Shown here in pieces: positions 1 through 8,695 of a stretch of 64,000 nt of DNA. Location: positions 22,092 to 86,091 of the forward strand of contig NZ_JARXWB010000035.1 of NCBI RefSeq assembly GCF_029892425.1. The letters are read 5' to 3'. The notes beneath the pieces are model-generated. The model had not been told where the DNA came from. It was given only the letters and a program-made list of their open reading frames with translations, and did not search any database. Source of the stretch: Bradyrhizobium sp. BR13661. Its GTDB lineage: Bacteria > Pseudomonadota > Alphaproteobacteria > Rhizobiales > Xanthobacteraceae. The stretch's first letter is position 1; each line of letters starts with the position of its first letter. The position numbers were made by a program, and so were the translations under genes.

Positions 1-48
1 ATCGAGCCAGGTCGTATCCATGACTTTTCGTCCCCCAGCCGACAGCAT
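1..48 (-). CDS. Possible 5' end of a gene running off the left edge
   Basis: On the minus strand an ATG at 48-46 opens a frame that stays open to the window edge (about 16 codons, starting MLSAGGRKVMDTTW). A GGAG-like stretch lies about ten bases upstream. Too little is present to name a product; it may be chance. Confidence 0.2.
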   Translation of the reverse strand, partial: MLSAGGRKVMDTTWLD

Positions 49-220
49 CACGCTCACTCCATTTTCAAAATATTAATACGAGAAGCTCCCATCAATCCGT
101 GGTGAAGCTTGGGTAAAGGGCGCGACCGCTCGACGTTCGGAGCTCGCCCTTTTCTTAAAGTTAGCGTTAACGCGATTTTGGTACTTTGGGCGCGCTTAAG
201 TTTACCGGTGGGGCTAGAAT

Positions 221-829
221 GTGAACGCTATATTGATTGTTGTTGGCGGCTTAATTGTAATGCTTGCCTATTCGATTTGGTCGGCGATTCGATCTTACTA
301 TCAAAAAGGTAAGATCAAAGGCATTGAGGAAGCCGTCCGCGAGTTGCAGGTTGGGATGGCTCTGCACTTGGAAGCGGCGCCGACCCCCGACGTTAAAAAA
401 GCCCTAACAGATCTGCACAAACGATTACGTCACCGCAATTCACGCATTTCCAAAGGAACTGATCGAATCCACCCTGATCTATGGGCAGTGGGAGCCGCAT
501 TGGCGGAGGAGAGTTGGCTAAAGGGCCACGGTGCGGGTGTTCGTAGAAAAGCACCTGAGGCCGGGAAACTTCGCATAGATTTATCGGCAGCAGAGTTGCT
601 GCAAATAGGTAGTCTGGCGAATTTGGGATTCCAATACATGATGCCTAACATGCGCCTGATTGATGCTCCTCGGTTCTCAGGCAACGACGATGCCTTGGAA
701 GCTTCCCGCTCAATTAGTAAGATCGAGGCAGCGATCCCAAAGATGCACAGGCCAGATTTAATCCTTCAGGTCACGAGCCGAGAAATTCTAATCGAAGACT
801 GGTGGCAGTTGCGCACGCGCAAAGCTTAG
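221..829 (+). CDS. Hypothetical protein with N-terminal membrane anchor
   Basis: This 202-residue protein starts at GTG, seven bases after a GGTGGGG ribosome-binding site. Residues 2-20 form one hydrophobic segment (ILIVVGGLIVMLAYSIW), followed by a basic patch and a soluble, partly helical body. The likely topology is a single-pass anchor with a cytoplasmic domain. I recognise no family. It stands alone, with no gene supported within 600 bases downstream. Confidence 0.55.
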   Translation: MNAILIVVGGLIVMLAYSIWSAIRSYYQKGKIKGIEEAVRELQVGMALHLEAAPTPDVKKALTDLHKRLRHRNSRISKGTDRIHPDLWAVGAALAEESWLKGHGAGVRRKAPEAGKLRIDLSAAELLQIGSLANLGFQYMMPNMRLIDAPRFSGNDDALEASRSISKIEAAIPKMHRPDLILQVTSREILIEDWWQLRTRKA

Positions 830-1475
830 CGACCTGAAGAGCTAAAGGTCCATTCCTAGGAGTCAAGTCGGTTCAGCCGGGTGGTCTGCCGAGACTACCT
901 GCCTCGGTCTAGCGCTGAAACGTCTCGAGAAAGCAGCCGGCGCGATAATGCAAATGGCTCTACGGAGCGATCGCATTAGGCTTCGGTGTGCGTCCGGCGC
1001 TCATCGATGAACGCTTTTCCTCGATCAAGACGAGCCGCTCGGCTTCGACGCGGCCACAATACTTAGTTGTGCTCACCGAGCGAGCACCATAATTGCCGTC
1101 GCGTTGTCAAGCGACCGCGCTGGAGCAGCTCCAGCCTAATATGGCCAAATTTTTCTCGAGCGCCACAAATCTTCAACGGCCGCAATTGTGTCGTTCGTTA
1201 GCAACGTAAGCAATTTGACAACAGCTACTCGGGGTTTCTTGGGCCGAAAAGACCGACAGCGCAATCTATAGTCGTCCCCACACACTTGCGACATAAGCTT
1301 ATGCATAAATCTTGTGAGATTGAGCCTTACGCAAATACTCCGGCCTATGGCCCTGTCAACAAAACTCCCGCGCGGTAACCTTGAGCAGTTAGGTTAAGGA
1401 ACGGGTTCCGTTGCGAATGCTTAAAGCAATACTAATCTGCCGATCAAATTCACTTTCGGCAGAACATCAAAAATC
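830..1475. other. Gene-free stretch
   Basis: No convincing gene on either strand. A minus-strand piece around 960-1050 reads like protein (EAERLVLIEEKRS) but has no start or continuation, so it is at most a remnant. Confidence 0.4.
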
Positions 1476-1583
1476 GTGCATTCCTCCGAGACAGACACTT
1501 CGAGACGAACTCAGGACGTGCCGTCCGCCAAGCACGCTTTCGCCAAGCAGCTTACCCCAATTGGCGCTCGAGTCCGCAAGGCG

Positions 1584-1691
1584 ATGAAGCCGTTTCTAAC
1601 GGCTGCAATAATTGCCTGTATCTTGATCACTATGACAAGCTGGATTTTTTTTCTTTGCTGGCTGATCTGGCAACTATGCTGGTGGTGGTAG
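1584..1691 (+). CDS. Possible Trp-rich membrane micro-peptide
   Basis: A 35-codon frame starting MKPFLTAAII consists almost wholly of one hydrophobic helix and ends in CWWW. The same frame is open upstream to an alternative start at 1476 (71 residues). No strong ribosome-binding site is seen. It is reported because this region carries other single-helix micro-peptides, but chance coding is possible. Confidence 0.25.
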   Translation: MKPFLTAAIIACILITMTSWIFFLCWLIWQLCWWW

Positions 1692-1982
1692 CGGGCATGG
1701 CGCGGGCACTCCAGCCGACCGAGCGAAGAGCTGAATAGGAACCAAGAGCCGCAGGCAGCCAAGAAATCTTATCCAAAGCGGGCACTGCTTCCGGCGGGCC
1801 AAGCCGCCATGCCCCATTGACGATCATTGTGTGGCTCAAGAGATCGAACCTACCTGCAAAGTCCTCTCGATTGTTCTCCTTCGATCGACTCGAGTTTCGA
1901 AATCTCCGATCTAGATTGTCCCCCGCTAACGACGATTTAATGTCGACTATGCTAAGGCATACTAAGCCCCACGAGGCGAGCA

Positions 1983-2303
1983 ATGTGGGCTAAACCCACG
2001 GGGATCGACGTGCCGCAAATCTGGATGACCTACAGCGAGATTTCTGAACTTTTGGATTGCTCGATCGAAGAAGCGCGGAGCCGCGTTGTAATAGAACAAC
2101 TAGATAGGAAAATCAGCCGCGACGGTCAAAGACGCGTTAAGCTCAACGAATTAATGATGATTACCTTCGTCCGCCGGATCCAAGAAGCATTTTTCGACAA
2201 TTCGCACGCTGTTCGAGAACTTCGGCGCATGCACGACATGCTAAGATCGGAATCCGACCTTGCACGCAACATTGCTCCCCAATCGCGTCAATCGGTTGGA
2301 TAA
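1983..2303 (+). CDS. Hypothetical protein with helix-turn-helix-like N-terminus
   Basis: A 106-residue protein, with GAGG about eight bases before the ATG. Residues 14-60 (MTYSEISELLDCS, then IEEARSRV) resemble the N-terminal helix-turn-helix-like segment of short rhizobial proteins of unknown role; residues 60-95 look like an amphipathic helix. It may bind DNA, but the second helix is not a clear recognition helix. No operon partner is seen. Confidence 0.55.
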   Translation: MWAKPTGIDVPQIWMTYSEISELLDCSIEEARSRVVIEQLDRKISRDGQRRVKLNELMMITFVRRIQEAFFDNSHAVRELRRMHDMLRSESDLARNIAPQSRQSVG

Positions 2304-3430
2304 TAGAAGCATCCAACGCCACATGCCCAGCGGTAGCACGCTTCGAGCTTCTTAATATACGCAGTTGCGTGCGGAAGCCGGCCCCGGTGCGCGGCAGGCG
2401 ATGACCACTTAAGTGCAAGACACGTTTGCGGCGACGCTGTTTGGGCTTCGATAATGTGGGCCGCCTGGGTCCGCGTCGGCTCAATGCGCAGCCCGCGACG
2501 TTTTGCAGAACCAGCTGAAGCTCAAGACGCACCCGGGGCCCGGCGTCCAAACAGCCTATTGAGTCCGCTCGCGACGTTGCGACATGGAAGAAGATTGCAA
2601 TAGGTACCTTCGCCGACTCTCTTGAGTTCCGCAACGAGCTCGATGTCAAGGCTGCAATGCTGGTGGTCAGGCCGCTGAAATCCTTGCTGGGCCAACGTTC
2701 ACCGTTAGCTCACGGAAGACAGACGTAGAGCTTGTCGATTTAACGCCTGCACGACTTGGGCTCACCTCTGATACCGTCACATTGGCTAGCGTTCACGCAA
2801 GCGCTCCTTGGCTCGGCCTTGAACTCGCTGCGGCCGAAGTCGGCCCGCAATTGCGCCTCCAATATTTCGACCAACCTATTGGCGAATTTCTCATTACCGG
2901 AATGGACCCGATCATGAGATGGAGCGGCGAGCCGATTATTCTGAATGTAGCAAACGGCGGCGCCGATCCTGATCGGGCAGGATGGTCGACGCCAGGCGAA
3001 TTTACCCGTCACATCTCGTTTCATTTTGGTCTGACCCCATCAACCGGCAACCGGCACCGAAGCCTTCGGATCAGTCGCTGCATTACTGCCGCTGTGACTT
3101 CGCGCAAATTGACTTCATCTTCCGGCGATTACTTATTTTTGGATCTGAAATCATGTTCGTGACTGTGGTTGCCTAGCTTTGTCACCTTACCGCCCAGGAC
3201 TGCACTGAGGTGATCGTTACAAATTCGTCCTTGGAGTCGGGCGTTGCGCTCCAGGGGTGCATGATGGGTGGCCAAGTAAGCCTGGAGCAATGGAAGGCGT
3301 ACCACTCTATCTACCGGTCCGAGGATTGGCGCGTTGAACGCTACAAGTGCGTTGCAGGTCGCTACGAGGCCAGGGCCAAGATATGATTTCATAGCCGTCG
3401 TCATGAATCCGCAATCTGGGCAGAACCTTC
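2304..3430. other. Decayed stretch without a supported gene
   Basis: Several open frames exist on both strands but none has a good start, ribosome-binding site or recognisable sequence. A short plus-strand stretch near 2574-2730 (TWKKIAIGTFADSLEF) has protein-like composition without a start. The region looks like degraded coding DNA. Confidence 0.4.
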
Positions 3431-3751
3431 TCAGGTACGAGGCTGTTTTTTCCTGTCCGATGCGACGAAGCGGTCCTGAAACAGGATATTGGGTGAAACG
3501 ACATTCGGCTGAAGCAGACCGAGCGCAGATGCTTGCGACAATGCGGGATATCGGCGAAAGCGATCCTCCCAATAAGCCCGCAGAGCGTCCCTTGCCCGTG
3601 ATGGTTTGCGTCCCCCTACAACCGCAGTTGATGACGGCGTCGTCGGCGTACAGCCCAAGAATGCTTCGATATCGAGCGCGCGGTGAGCATCGAGCCAGTC
3701 CCCCGCAGCGACCATCGGGTCAAGGCCATATTCTCTCCTCTGCGAGCGCAC
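3431..3751 (-). pseudogene. Frameshifted SnoaL/NTF2-like protein remnant
   Basis: The minus strand reads WLDAHRALDIEAFLG, then the sense jumps to another frame for YADDAVINCGC and TITGK, and returns to the first frame for LRAYWEDRFRRYP. These pieces in this order match my recollection of small SnoaL/NTF2-like (cone-fold) proteins of Bradyrhizobium. At least two compensating indels, near 3655 and 3590, break the frame, and the C-terminal half is scrambled. Called a pseudogene; the family assignment is from memory of the motif order. Confidence 0.45.
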
Positions 3752-3838
3752 AATCGAGTGAGCCCAAACTTTAGGCTCTAGCCCATTTGACTACCCGGAT
3801 GCCCCCGTCCACAATACCCGGAGCGGAGGGCTGGTAAT

Positions 3839-4165
3839 ATGGACTACCGCAAAGAGCTTGAAGCGCTCATGATCGAGACTGTCGCGTTGACATCTCGCAC
3901 ACCACCCACTGTCCCGCAGAGATCACCTGTCGTTCTCGGTCTCCAAGCTCCTATCGATCTTGTTGTATCGATCCCGAACGAGCCTAGCCGTCAGGCTCCT
4001 CGACCCTATAATTACGGTCCGCCCGAGCGCGAGCAAATCAGCAAGCGCATCGAGAAGTTCAAAGCGCACCAAGAACGGTTTCGGCGGGAGCGCGAAGATT
4101 ATTGTTCGCAAGTGATGAAGCGCGTGCGTGACGCAGCGGCAGGTCGGACGTTGCCCGACGATTAG
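3839..4165 (+). CDS. Hypothetical protein, charged C-terminal helix
   Basis: A 108-residue protein preceded by a GGAGGG-like site. Residues 20-60 are proline-rich and probably disordered. Residues 60-100 are a long, highly charged helix (REQISKRIEKFKAHQERF). It lies 23 bases before the ribbon-helix-helix gene on the same strand, so the two are probably co-transcribed. Family not recognised. Confidence 0.5.
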   Translation: MDYRKELEALMIETVALTSRTPPTVPQRSPVVLGLQAPIDLVVSIPNEPSRQAPRPYNYGPPEREQISKRIEKFKAHQERFRREREDYCSQVMKRVRDAAAGRTLPDD

Positions 4166-4188
4166 CAGGATTTAAGAAGGTGATTTTA

Positions 4189-4500
4189 ATGTCGCAGGTT
4201 GCCAAGCGATCCATTGTTGTAAGAAATCATAGATCGAGCGTGAGCCTTGAGATCGAATTTTGGTCAAGCCTTCGCGAGATCGCGAAGACGCTCGGTGTCA
4301 GCACGCAAGAACTAGTAGCCGAAATCGACCGTCAGCGCGAACATGCAAACCTGTCGTGTGCCATTCGCCTCTTTGTTCTCGACTATTATCGATCTCGCAT
4401 TCGGAAACCTCTGCCCCCCGCCGTGGCCGCCCCAAGTTCTGATGGTGGCGACCAAAATCTCAGTCTCAACCTTTCTTTGGAACAGCAAGTTCGCTCTTAA
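4189..4500 (+). CDS. Ribbon-helix-helix (RHH_4-type) protein
   Basis: A 103-residue protein. The pattern KRSIVVRNHRSSVSLEIEFW, then LREIAKTLGVSTQELVAEID, then NLSCAIRLFVLDYY matches the RHH_4 ribbon-helix-helix family of alphaproteobacteria: a beta strand carrying SVSLE followed by two helices. Members are presumed small dimeric DNA-binding proteins. I prefer ATG 4189, which has AAGAAGG eight bases upstream; a GTG at 4180 in frame overlaps that site. The C-terminal 25 residues are low-complexity. It probably forms an operon with its two neighbours. Confidence 0.75.
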   Translation: MSQVAKRSIVVRNHRSSVSLEIEFWSSLREIAKTLGVSTQELVAEIDRQREHANLSCAIRLFVLDYYRSRIRKPLPPAVAAPSSDGGDQNLSLNLSLEQQVRS

Positions 4501-4515
4501 TACAGCGGATGTCTC

Positions 4516-4746
4516 ATGGACGCTCAGCGCCGCTATGAACTAAAAGTTGCACTCGACCGATTGAGCGCCGCTTCAAACGAGTTGCGCGGGTTGGCGGACG
4601 AAGAGGAAGCCGCTTTCAATTCCACTCCGGCAAATTTGCAACAGAGCTACAGAGCGATCGCCCAGAAGGAAACATCGGAAATCCTTTCAGAGGCGGCGAC
4701 GAACGTAGACGATATTGTACAGGCTCTCTCGCTGTTACTTGGCTAA
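4516..4746 (+). CDS. Small hypothetical helical protein
   Basis: A 76-residue acidic, nearly all-helical protein (for example LDRLSAASNELRGLADEEE). It starts 15 bases after the ribbon-helix-helix gene on the same strand, so it is likely the last gene of that group. There is no hydrophobic segment, no cysteine, and no recognised family. Confidence 0.5.
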   Translation: MDAQRRYELKVALDRLSAASNELRGLADEEEAAFNSTPANLQQSYRAIAQKETSEILSEAATNVDDIVQALSLLLG

Positions 4747-4965
4747 CGTGGCACCTGGGCGGCTAAACCGTCCCACAATTGTATGAGCCAGCAGCACAGC
4801 ACTCCCGCCACTACATTGATTGAGACAATGAGCAGGATTTCAGCGGGAATGAACGATAGATTTTCGTCCGGCTGAGCCATCGCCAGACCTTAATCGACGG
4901 TAGCTCGGCCGTCGGCCCCAAAGAGTGCGCGCGACCCGAAATTATACGGGTGTTGCTGTGACGCG

Positions 4966-5097
4966 TCAGTGCAGGGGTAGCGTCGTTTGGCGGGACGAAA
5001 AGTCGGTCGCGGAGTTCCACGCAGCGGCTGCGAAATAGCCAGTAAAGGCGACACTTGCCGCAATCAAGAAAGCCGAAATGATCTGAGCCACGGACAT
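4966..5097 (-). CDS. Possible single-helix membrane micro-peptide
   Basis: A 43-residue frame starting MSVAQIISAFLIAAS contains one clear membrane helix (residues 4-25) and a short polar tail. GTGAGG abuts the ATG, which is too close for an ideal ribosome-binding site. An upstream in-frame extension to 5301 looks non-coding. Its type matches other micro-peptides in this region. Confidence 0.35.
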   Translation of the reverse strand: MSVAQIISAFLIAASVAFTGYFAAAAWNSATDFSSRQTTLPLH

Positions 5098-5260
5098 CCT
5101 CACCGGGGTTCCTGACCACCGGAAAGTGCCGATGAGTGGTGGCAATTTAGCGGCGGAGCCATCGTTGCTATGCACGACAACAGGCATACGCCGTGCCCCG
5201 GGCGCGGAGACGCGGCGGTCGCGGAACGCTCTAGCTAGAGCCGCTCGGCGAGGCTCGAAA

Positions 5261-5425
5261 TCACTTGGACAGGGACGTTGGACTCTCGCTACGGGAAACA
5301 ATCAACCCGCCACGCCCCGATTGATTTGAGACGGGCCGTAGGCGACGGATCGTCCGCATGCCGACGCAGAGTGCAATCAGACCGCAAACGTCAACAACGA
5401 GGCGAAACAGCTCGACACGAGTCAT
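5261..5425 (-). CDS. Possible small membrane peptide
   Basis: A 54-residue frame begins MTRVELFRLVVDVCGLIALC, giving one membrane helix followed by a basic tail (RTIRRLRP). There is no strong ribosome-binding site and no recognised family. It could be the end of a longer decayed frame, which is open up to 5608. Confidence 0.25.
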   Translation of the reverse strand: MTRVELFRLVVDVCGLIALCVGMRTIRRLRPVSNQSGRGGLIVSRSESPTSLSK

Positions 5426-5620
5426 TGCCACCGGGCATCGCTCCAGATCAATCGAACCATACCTGCTCATCGAACCGGATCGCCACCTGAATTGTTCGTC
5501 ATAAATTTGGATGGCGTGCCGGGATGACCATTGGTCTTGGACCAACACCATCAAAGTAAACCCAACCGCGTCAACTTGTCCGGCTCGATCACGGCTATGG
5601 TTGGCCACTTCAATTGGAGC

Positions 5621-5786
5621 TCACCTCGCCAGACCCGTGCCCACACCTTCGATGGCACGACAACAAATAAGCCGCGCGCCTGATTCTTGCTTCGCGAACT
5701 GATACAGTGAATCCGGAAGCTCTATTAACTCGAGAGAAAAACCCCAAAAGCAACGGCTATCACTTATGATCATAGCCATATCATCC
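5621..5786 (-). pseudogene. 3' part of a gene split by the IS3-family element
   Basis: The minus-strand frame ends at 5621 and reads MAMIISDSRCFWGFSLELIE up to the left end of the insertion sequence at 5787. It looks like the C-terminal half of the protein whose N-terminal half lies at 7046-7236 on the other side of the element. Direct joining of the flanks puts a TAG at the junction, so bases were gained or lost on insertion. Family not recognised. Confidence 0.5.
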
Positions 5787-5849
5787 TGACCGGCCACTGA
5801 GTATTTCCTCCAGAAGAAGTTTGAATCCGGCCTGAAGAAGGACGGACAG

Positions 5850-6116
5850 ATGAAGCGAGCAAGGTTTACGGAAGAGCAGATTATCGCGGTGTTGAGGGAG
5901 CATGAGGCCGAGGCGAAGACGGCCGATTTGGCTCGCAAGCACGGGATCTCCGAAGCGACGATCTACGACTGGAAGGCCAAATTCGGCGGCATGGATGTCT
6001 CCGAGGCCAAGCGGCTGAGGGCATTGGAGGAGGAGAACACGAAGCTGAAGACGCTTCTTGCCGAGCAGATGCTCGATGCGGCCGCCCTTCGCGAGCGCCT
6101 TTTAAAAAAATGTTAG
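5850..6116 (+). CDS. IS3-family transposase OrfA
   Basis: An 88-residue OrfA with the standard helix-turn-helix (FTEEQIIAVLREHEAEAKT, then LARKHGISEATIYDWKAKFG) that binds the element's ends. A leucine-zipper-like helix follows (RALEEENTKLKTLLAEQ), used for multimerisation. Length is normal. The frame ends TTA AAA AAA TGT TAG, placing an A7 slippery run immediately before the stop. Ribosomes that slip by -1 there enter OrfB and make the fusion OrfAB transposase. Confidence 0.92.
   Translation: MKRARFTEEQIIAVLREHEAEAKTADLARKHGISEATIYDWKAKFGGMDVSEAKRLRALEEENTKLKTLLAEQMLDAAALRERLLKKC
6104..6110 (+). promoter_or_regulatory. A7 slippery site for -1 frameshifting
   Basis: Seven adenines positioned A AAA AAA in the OrfA frame. 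Slipping back one base after the second AAA resumes at ATG 6110, the first codon of OrfB, giving a continuous 392-residue OrfAB. This is the known expression mechanism of IS3-family elements; a stimulatory downstream structure was not worked out. Confidence 0.75.
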
Positions 6117-7027
6117 GGCCCGCCGCCAAGCGCGCTGCTGTCGAGCATCTGCAGGCCTTCATGAGCCTGTCGGAACGGCGGGCCTGCTCGATCGTGGGCG
6201 CGGATCGGAAGATGGTCCGTTACCACTCCAGCAGTCCGCCGGACGTTGCTCTACGCGGCCGGCTGCGTGAGCTCGCCTACGAGCGGCGACGTTTTGGCTA
6301 CCGCCGGCTGCTCGTCCTGCTGCGCCGGGAGGGAGAGCCCTCGGGCCGGATCTACCGGCTTTATCGGGAAGAAGCGCTCACCGTCCCCAAGCGGCGGGCT
6401 CGCCGCAAGGCCGAGGGGACCCGTGCCCCGATCCTGGTTAAGGCGAGGCCCAATGCGCGCTGGTCGCTGGATTTTGTCCACCACCGGTTCGCCAACGGTC
6501 GGCGCTTCCGCATTCTCAACATCGTCGACGACATCGCCAAGGAATGTCTGGGCACCATTCCGGACACATCGATGTCGGGGCGGCGCGTGGCCCGCGAACT
6601 GACGGCGATCGCCGAGCGGCGCGGCAAGCCAGGAATGATCGTGTCCGACCATAGCACCGAGTTCACCTGCAACGCTGTGCTCGCCTGGTGCAAGGACGCA
6701 GCCATCTACTGGCACTTCAACGCACCAGGAAAGCCGATGCAGAACGACTTTGTCGAGAGCTTCAACGGCCGGATGCGCGACGAACTGCTCAACGAGACCC
6801 TGTTCTTCGAACTCGATGCTCGTGCCAAGATCGCCAACTGGGTTATCGACTACAATCTCCAGCGGCCTCACTCGTCGCTGAGATACCTGACCCCCGCGGC
6901 CTATGCCGCCCACCTCACCGCAACGGACCACCGGCTGCGCAACCCCGACCAGCTCCGCCGATCGTCCGTTGCTCCACCCGCGCCGCTTGGCGTACAAAAC
7001 CCCGAGACTCTAACCGCCACTGGATGA
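6110..7027 (+). CDS. IS3-family transposase OrfB (DDE integrase domain)
   Basis: A 305-residue catalytic half, made mainly as a fusion with OrfA. It begins with the HTH_21-like region (LRELAYERRRFGYRRLLVLL), followed by the rve/DDE core. The catalytic residues are visible: Asp in WSLDFVHH, Asp in IVSDHSTEF, and Glu in FVESFNGRMRDE, 35 residues further on. The C-terminal HSSLRYLTPAAY motif is typical. The usual Asn-Gly after the second Asp is His-Ser here, a minor departure. No internal stop is present. Confidence 0.92.
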   Translation: MLGPAAKRAAVEHLQAFMSLSERRACSIVGADRKMVRYHSSSPPDVALRGRLRELAYERRRFGYRRLLVLLRREGEPSGRIYRLYREEALTVPKRRARRKAEGTRAPILVKARPNARWSLDFVHHRFANGRRFRILNIVDDIAKECLGTIPDTSMSGRRVARELTAIAERRGKPGMIVSDHSTEFTCNAVLAWCKDAAIYWHFNAPGKPMQNDFVESFNGRMRDELLNETLFFELDARAKIANWVIDYNLQRPHSSLRYLTPAAYAAHLTATDHRLRNPDQLRRSSVAPPAPLGVQNPETLTATG

Positions 7028-7045
7028 GAACTCAGTGGCAGGTCA

Positions 7046-7236
7046 TAGTCGACAAAGCCACTGATTGTCGCGATGGCTCTGACGCCAAAGCTGGCCAGCG
7101 CTGACAGTGATAGGTCGGAATTAGGCCCGACCTTTGAAATTGCATCCCAAAGGGACTCGACAGAACTTGTCGTGCTGTCGATACCTTCGTCGTTCGCAGT
7201 GATTGTTACTCTGCGAACGATATCGCCTTCGGCCAT
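7046..7236 (-). pseudogene. 5' part of the gene split by the IS3-family element
   Basis: The minus-strand frame starts with ATG at 7236 and reads MAEGDIVRRVTITAND, running into the right end of the insertion sequence at 7045. The opening resembles several rhizobial protein starts, including phage-tail-like ones, but I cannot name it. Its first 34 bases recur at 62545-62578 with one mismatch, there also divergent from a 60-residue HTH gene, so the pair is a duplicated module. Confidence 0.5.
7203..7236 (-). repeat. 34 bp repeat shared with 62545-62578
   Basis: These 34 bases encode the first 11 codons of the split gene (MAEGDIVRRVT) and match 62545-62578 with one mismatch. Both copies lie at a similar distance upstream of a divergent mini-HTH gene. 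Confidence 0.8.
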
Positions 7237-7343
7237 TAAAAAATGAATTTCAAAATCTTGATCCTGTACGCAACTAGTGCGATGTTGTTATTCTTGAGAA
7301 TGTTACTTAGAAGGCCCCGGTCAACAACGACTCGGGAATTCAA

Positions 7344-7526
7344 ATGGCAAAAAAAGCCAAGAACAGAACACGCCGCACCTATACTGCGGATGATGTGAAG
7401 CAACTGCTTGCGCACTCGAAAGCACGCACGCCGGTAGCGAAGATCGCAAAAACGATGAAGAGAACTGAAGGTTCGCTTCGCCAGAAGGCAATCAAGCTCG
7501 GAATTAGACTCGGTCACCAACGCTGA
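7344..7526 (+). CDS. GcrA-like mini helix-turn-helix protein (60 aa)
   Basis: A basic N-terminus (MAKKAKNRTRR) precedes a three-helix unit: TADDVKQLLAHSKARTPVAK, then IAKTMKRTEGSLRQKAIKLG, ending IRLGHQR. The spacing resembles the N-terminal DNA-binding domain of GcrA (WTxxxVxxL...AxxIAxxL...V...KxxxLG) and Myb/SANT-like folds, so DNA binding is likely. A close paralogue lies at 62655-62837 with the same LGHQR end, and more distant ones at 9849, 11905 and 13426. No strong ribosome-binding site is visible. The gene overlaps the convergent gene at 7514 by 13 bases. Confidence 0.75.
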   Translation: MAKKAKNRTRRTYTADDVKQLLAHSKARTPVAKIAKTMKRTEGSLRQKAIKLGIRLGHQR

Positions 7527-7933
7527 GCGTCTCGGTTCGTCTCTTGACTCGGAAAGTTCTTGCCCAATTCTGGAAAGACTTTTCCGAGTCGAACCAACCG
7601 CGAACACGCTACGATGTCGCAGCCAGCGACAAACGAACCATCCTGGCTCACCGCCTGAACATAAAAAGCACAGTCTTTCTGCGGAAGATCATCTTCACCT
7701 CGCAGGTAATCTTCCCACATAAAATTCAGCGCATTATGGTCTATCAAGCGCCTCACGTCGGTCGACAAGATACCGCCTGACACCTTGTGAGCGAGGTCGT
7801 GGGCGCGCTGAGCCGCTTCTGCTTCTACCCTACGGACGGCCTCTTCGAGCATCAGGCGTTCGCGCGTGATCTCAGACTCGGATAGCTGCGGTTCTACGCT
7901 ACGGAGTTGGGCGAGCTGTGCGTGCCCGTTCAT
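7514..7933 (-). CDS. Hypothetical protein, 139 aa
   Basis: A soluble, acidic protein. Residues 15-50 are a long helix (ERLMLEEAVRRVEAEAAQRA), followed by a compact domain (LNFMWEDYLRGEDDLPQKD). Composition and strand bias look coding. There is no signal peptide or membrane segment. A GGAG lies about 20 bases before the ATG, rather far. Family not recognised; it converges with the mini-HTH gene. Confidence 0.5.
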   Translation of the reverse strand: MNGHAQLAQLRSVEPQLSESEITRERLMLEEAVRRVEAEAAQRAHDLAHKVSGGILSTDVRRLIDHNALNFMWEDYLRGEDDLPQKDCAFYVQAVSQDGSFVAGCDIVACSRLVRLGKVFPELGKNFPSQETNRDAQRW

Positions 7934-8516
7934 TCAGGGCACGCCGGCTTTCTCCGGGGGCCCCGAGGTCAAATGCGGAAATCGCGCGAGCGATCAAAGG
8001 ATAATAGTCGGCCAGGCAATATTCCTATTCGTGGACACATGGCAATAACACTACTTTAGACTGGCGCGCTGTACCGGTTTTTCTAGCCCAGCCCCCCAAA
8101 ATCGGGCCGACACCAATTTGCTGCGCTCATAATCCACGGCCAGTCTGCTTGTCCCGGCGCTGAGCTTTCGCTATCCGGGCGCGCACAGCCGAGCCTGTTT
8201 TAGAACCGCCCCTACGAGACAGGCGCAGCCGCCAGTCGCGCCTGCGGGTGCCATGGGCGCAGCAGAACAGCCCTCCGCCTTGTAATATAGGTCAGGCAAA
8301 GCCGACCGCTGACGGTACTGAACGAAGATCGTGCCCGCAAAGCCATGCCGCGCGGTGGCTCACGAAACGGACGGTACGACAAGCTGCGTAGGCATCCCAA
8401 GTCGGTAGTCGGCGCCAATCAGTTGGTCGTTCCAACGCGCGACACAAAACCTTGGCACAACTTGTGCCTACTAATCGATACCGGAGTTTTGCATCCCCCC
8501 TCGGGACTGGAAAGCT
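7934..8516. other. Gene-free stretch
   Basis: Open frames here (for example around 8292-8530 on both strands) lack starts with ribosome-binding sites and have shuffled composition. I support no gene. Confidence 0.4.
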
Positions 8517-8550
8517 GCCGCCCACGCTGATTTAAGCGGGCGGCGCTTTT
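8517..8550 (+). terminator. Rho-independent terminator
   Basis: A perfect 7 bp stem GCCGCCC / GGGCGGC (8517-8523 with 8538-8544) around a 14-base loop, followed by GCTTTT. No intact gene lies directly upstream on this strand, so it may outlive a lost gene. Confidence 0.6.
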
Positions 8551-8695
8551 AGTCACGGTGAAAAGGCCCTCCGCATCATGCTGGCGGATTCTTGAGCTTT
8601 GACTTGTTCGTACGAAGAGCAGTGCCCTCTAAGGCAGTTCGTCGTTCCCGCTCTTTGGCGCAGACAATCTTGTTCGGCATAGCCTTGGTCACGTC

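Larger units (their letters stand above)
5787..7045 (+). mobile_element. Complete IS3-family (IS407-group-like) insertion sequence
   Basis: The 1259 bp element is bounded by inverted repeats: left TGACCGGCCACTGAGT at 5787-5802, and right end reading TGACCTGCCACTGAGT on the other strand (7030-7045), with one mismatch. It holds two overlapping transposase frames in the usual IS3 arrangement. No matching target duplication is seen (ATCC on the left, TAGT on the right), which suggests later recombination or flank change. Both frames and both ends are intact, so it may be active. Confidence 0.9.

Noticed and set aside
7046..7236. Phage tail tape-measure protein N-terminus
   Set aside because: The opening MAEGDIVRRVT is reminiscent of such proteins, but the continuing sequence and the short total length do not fit and no other phage gene is present.
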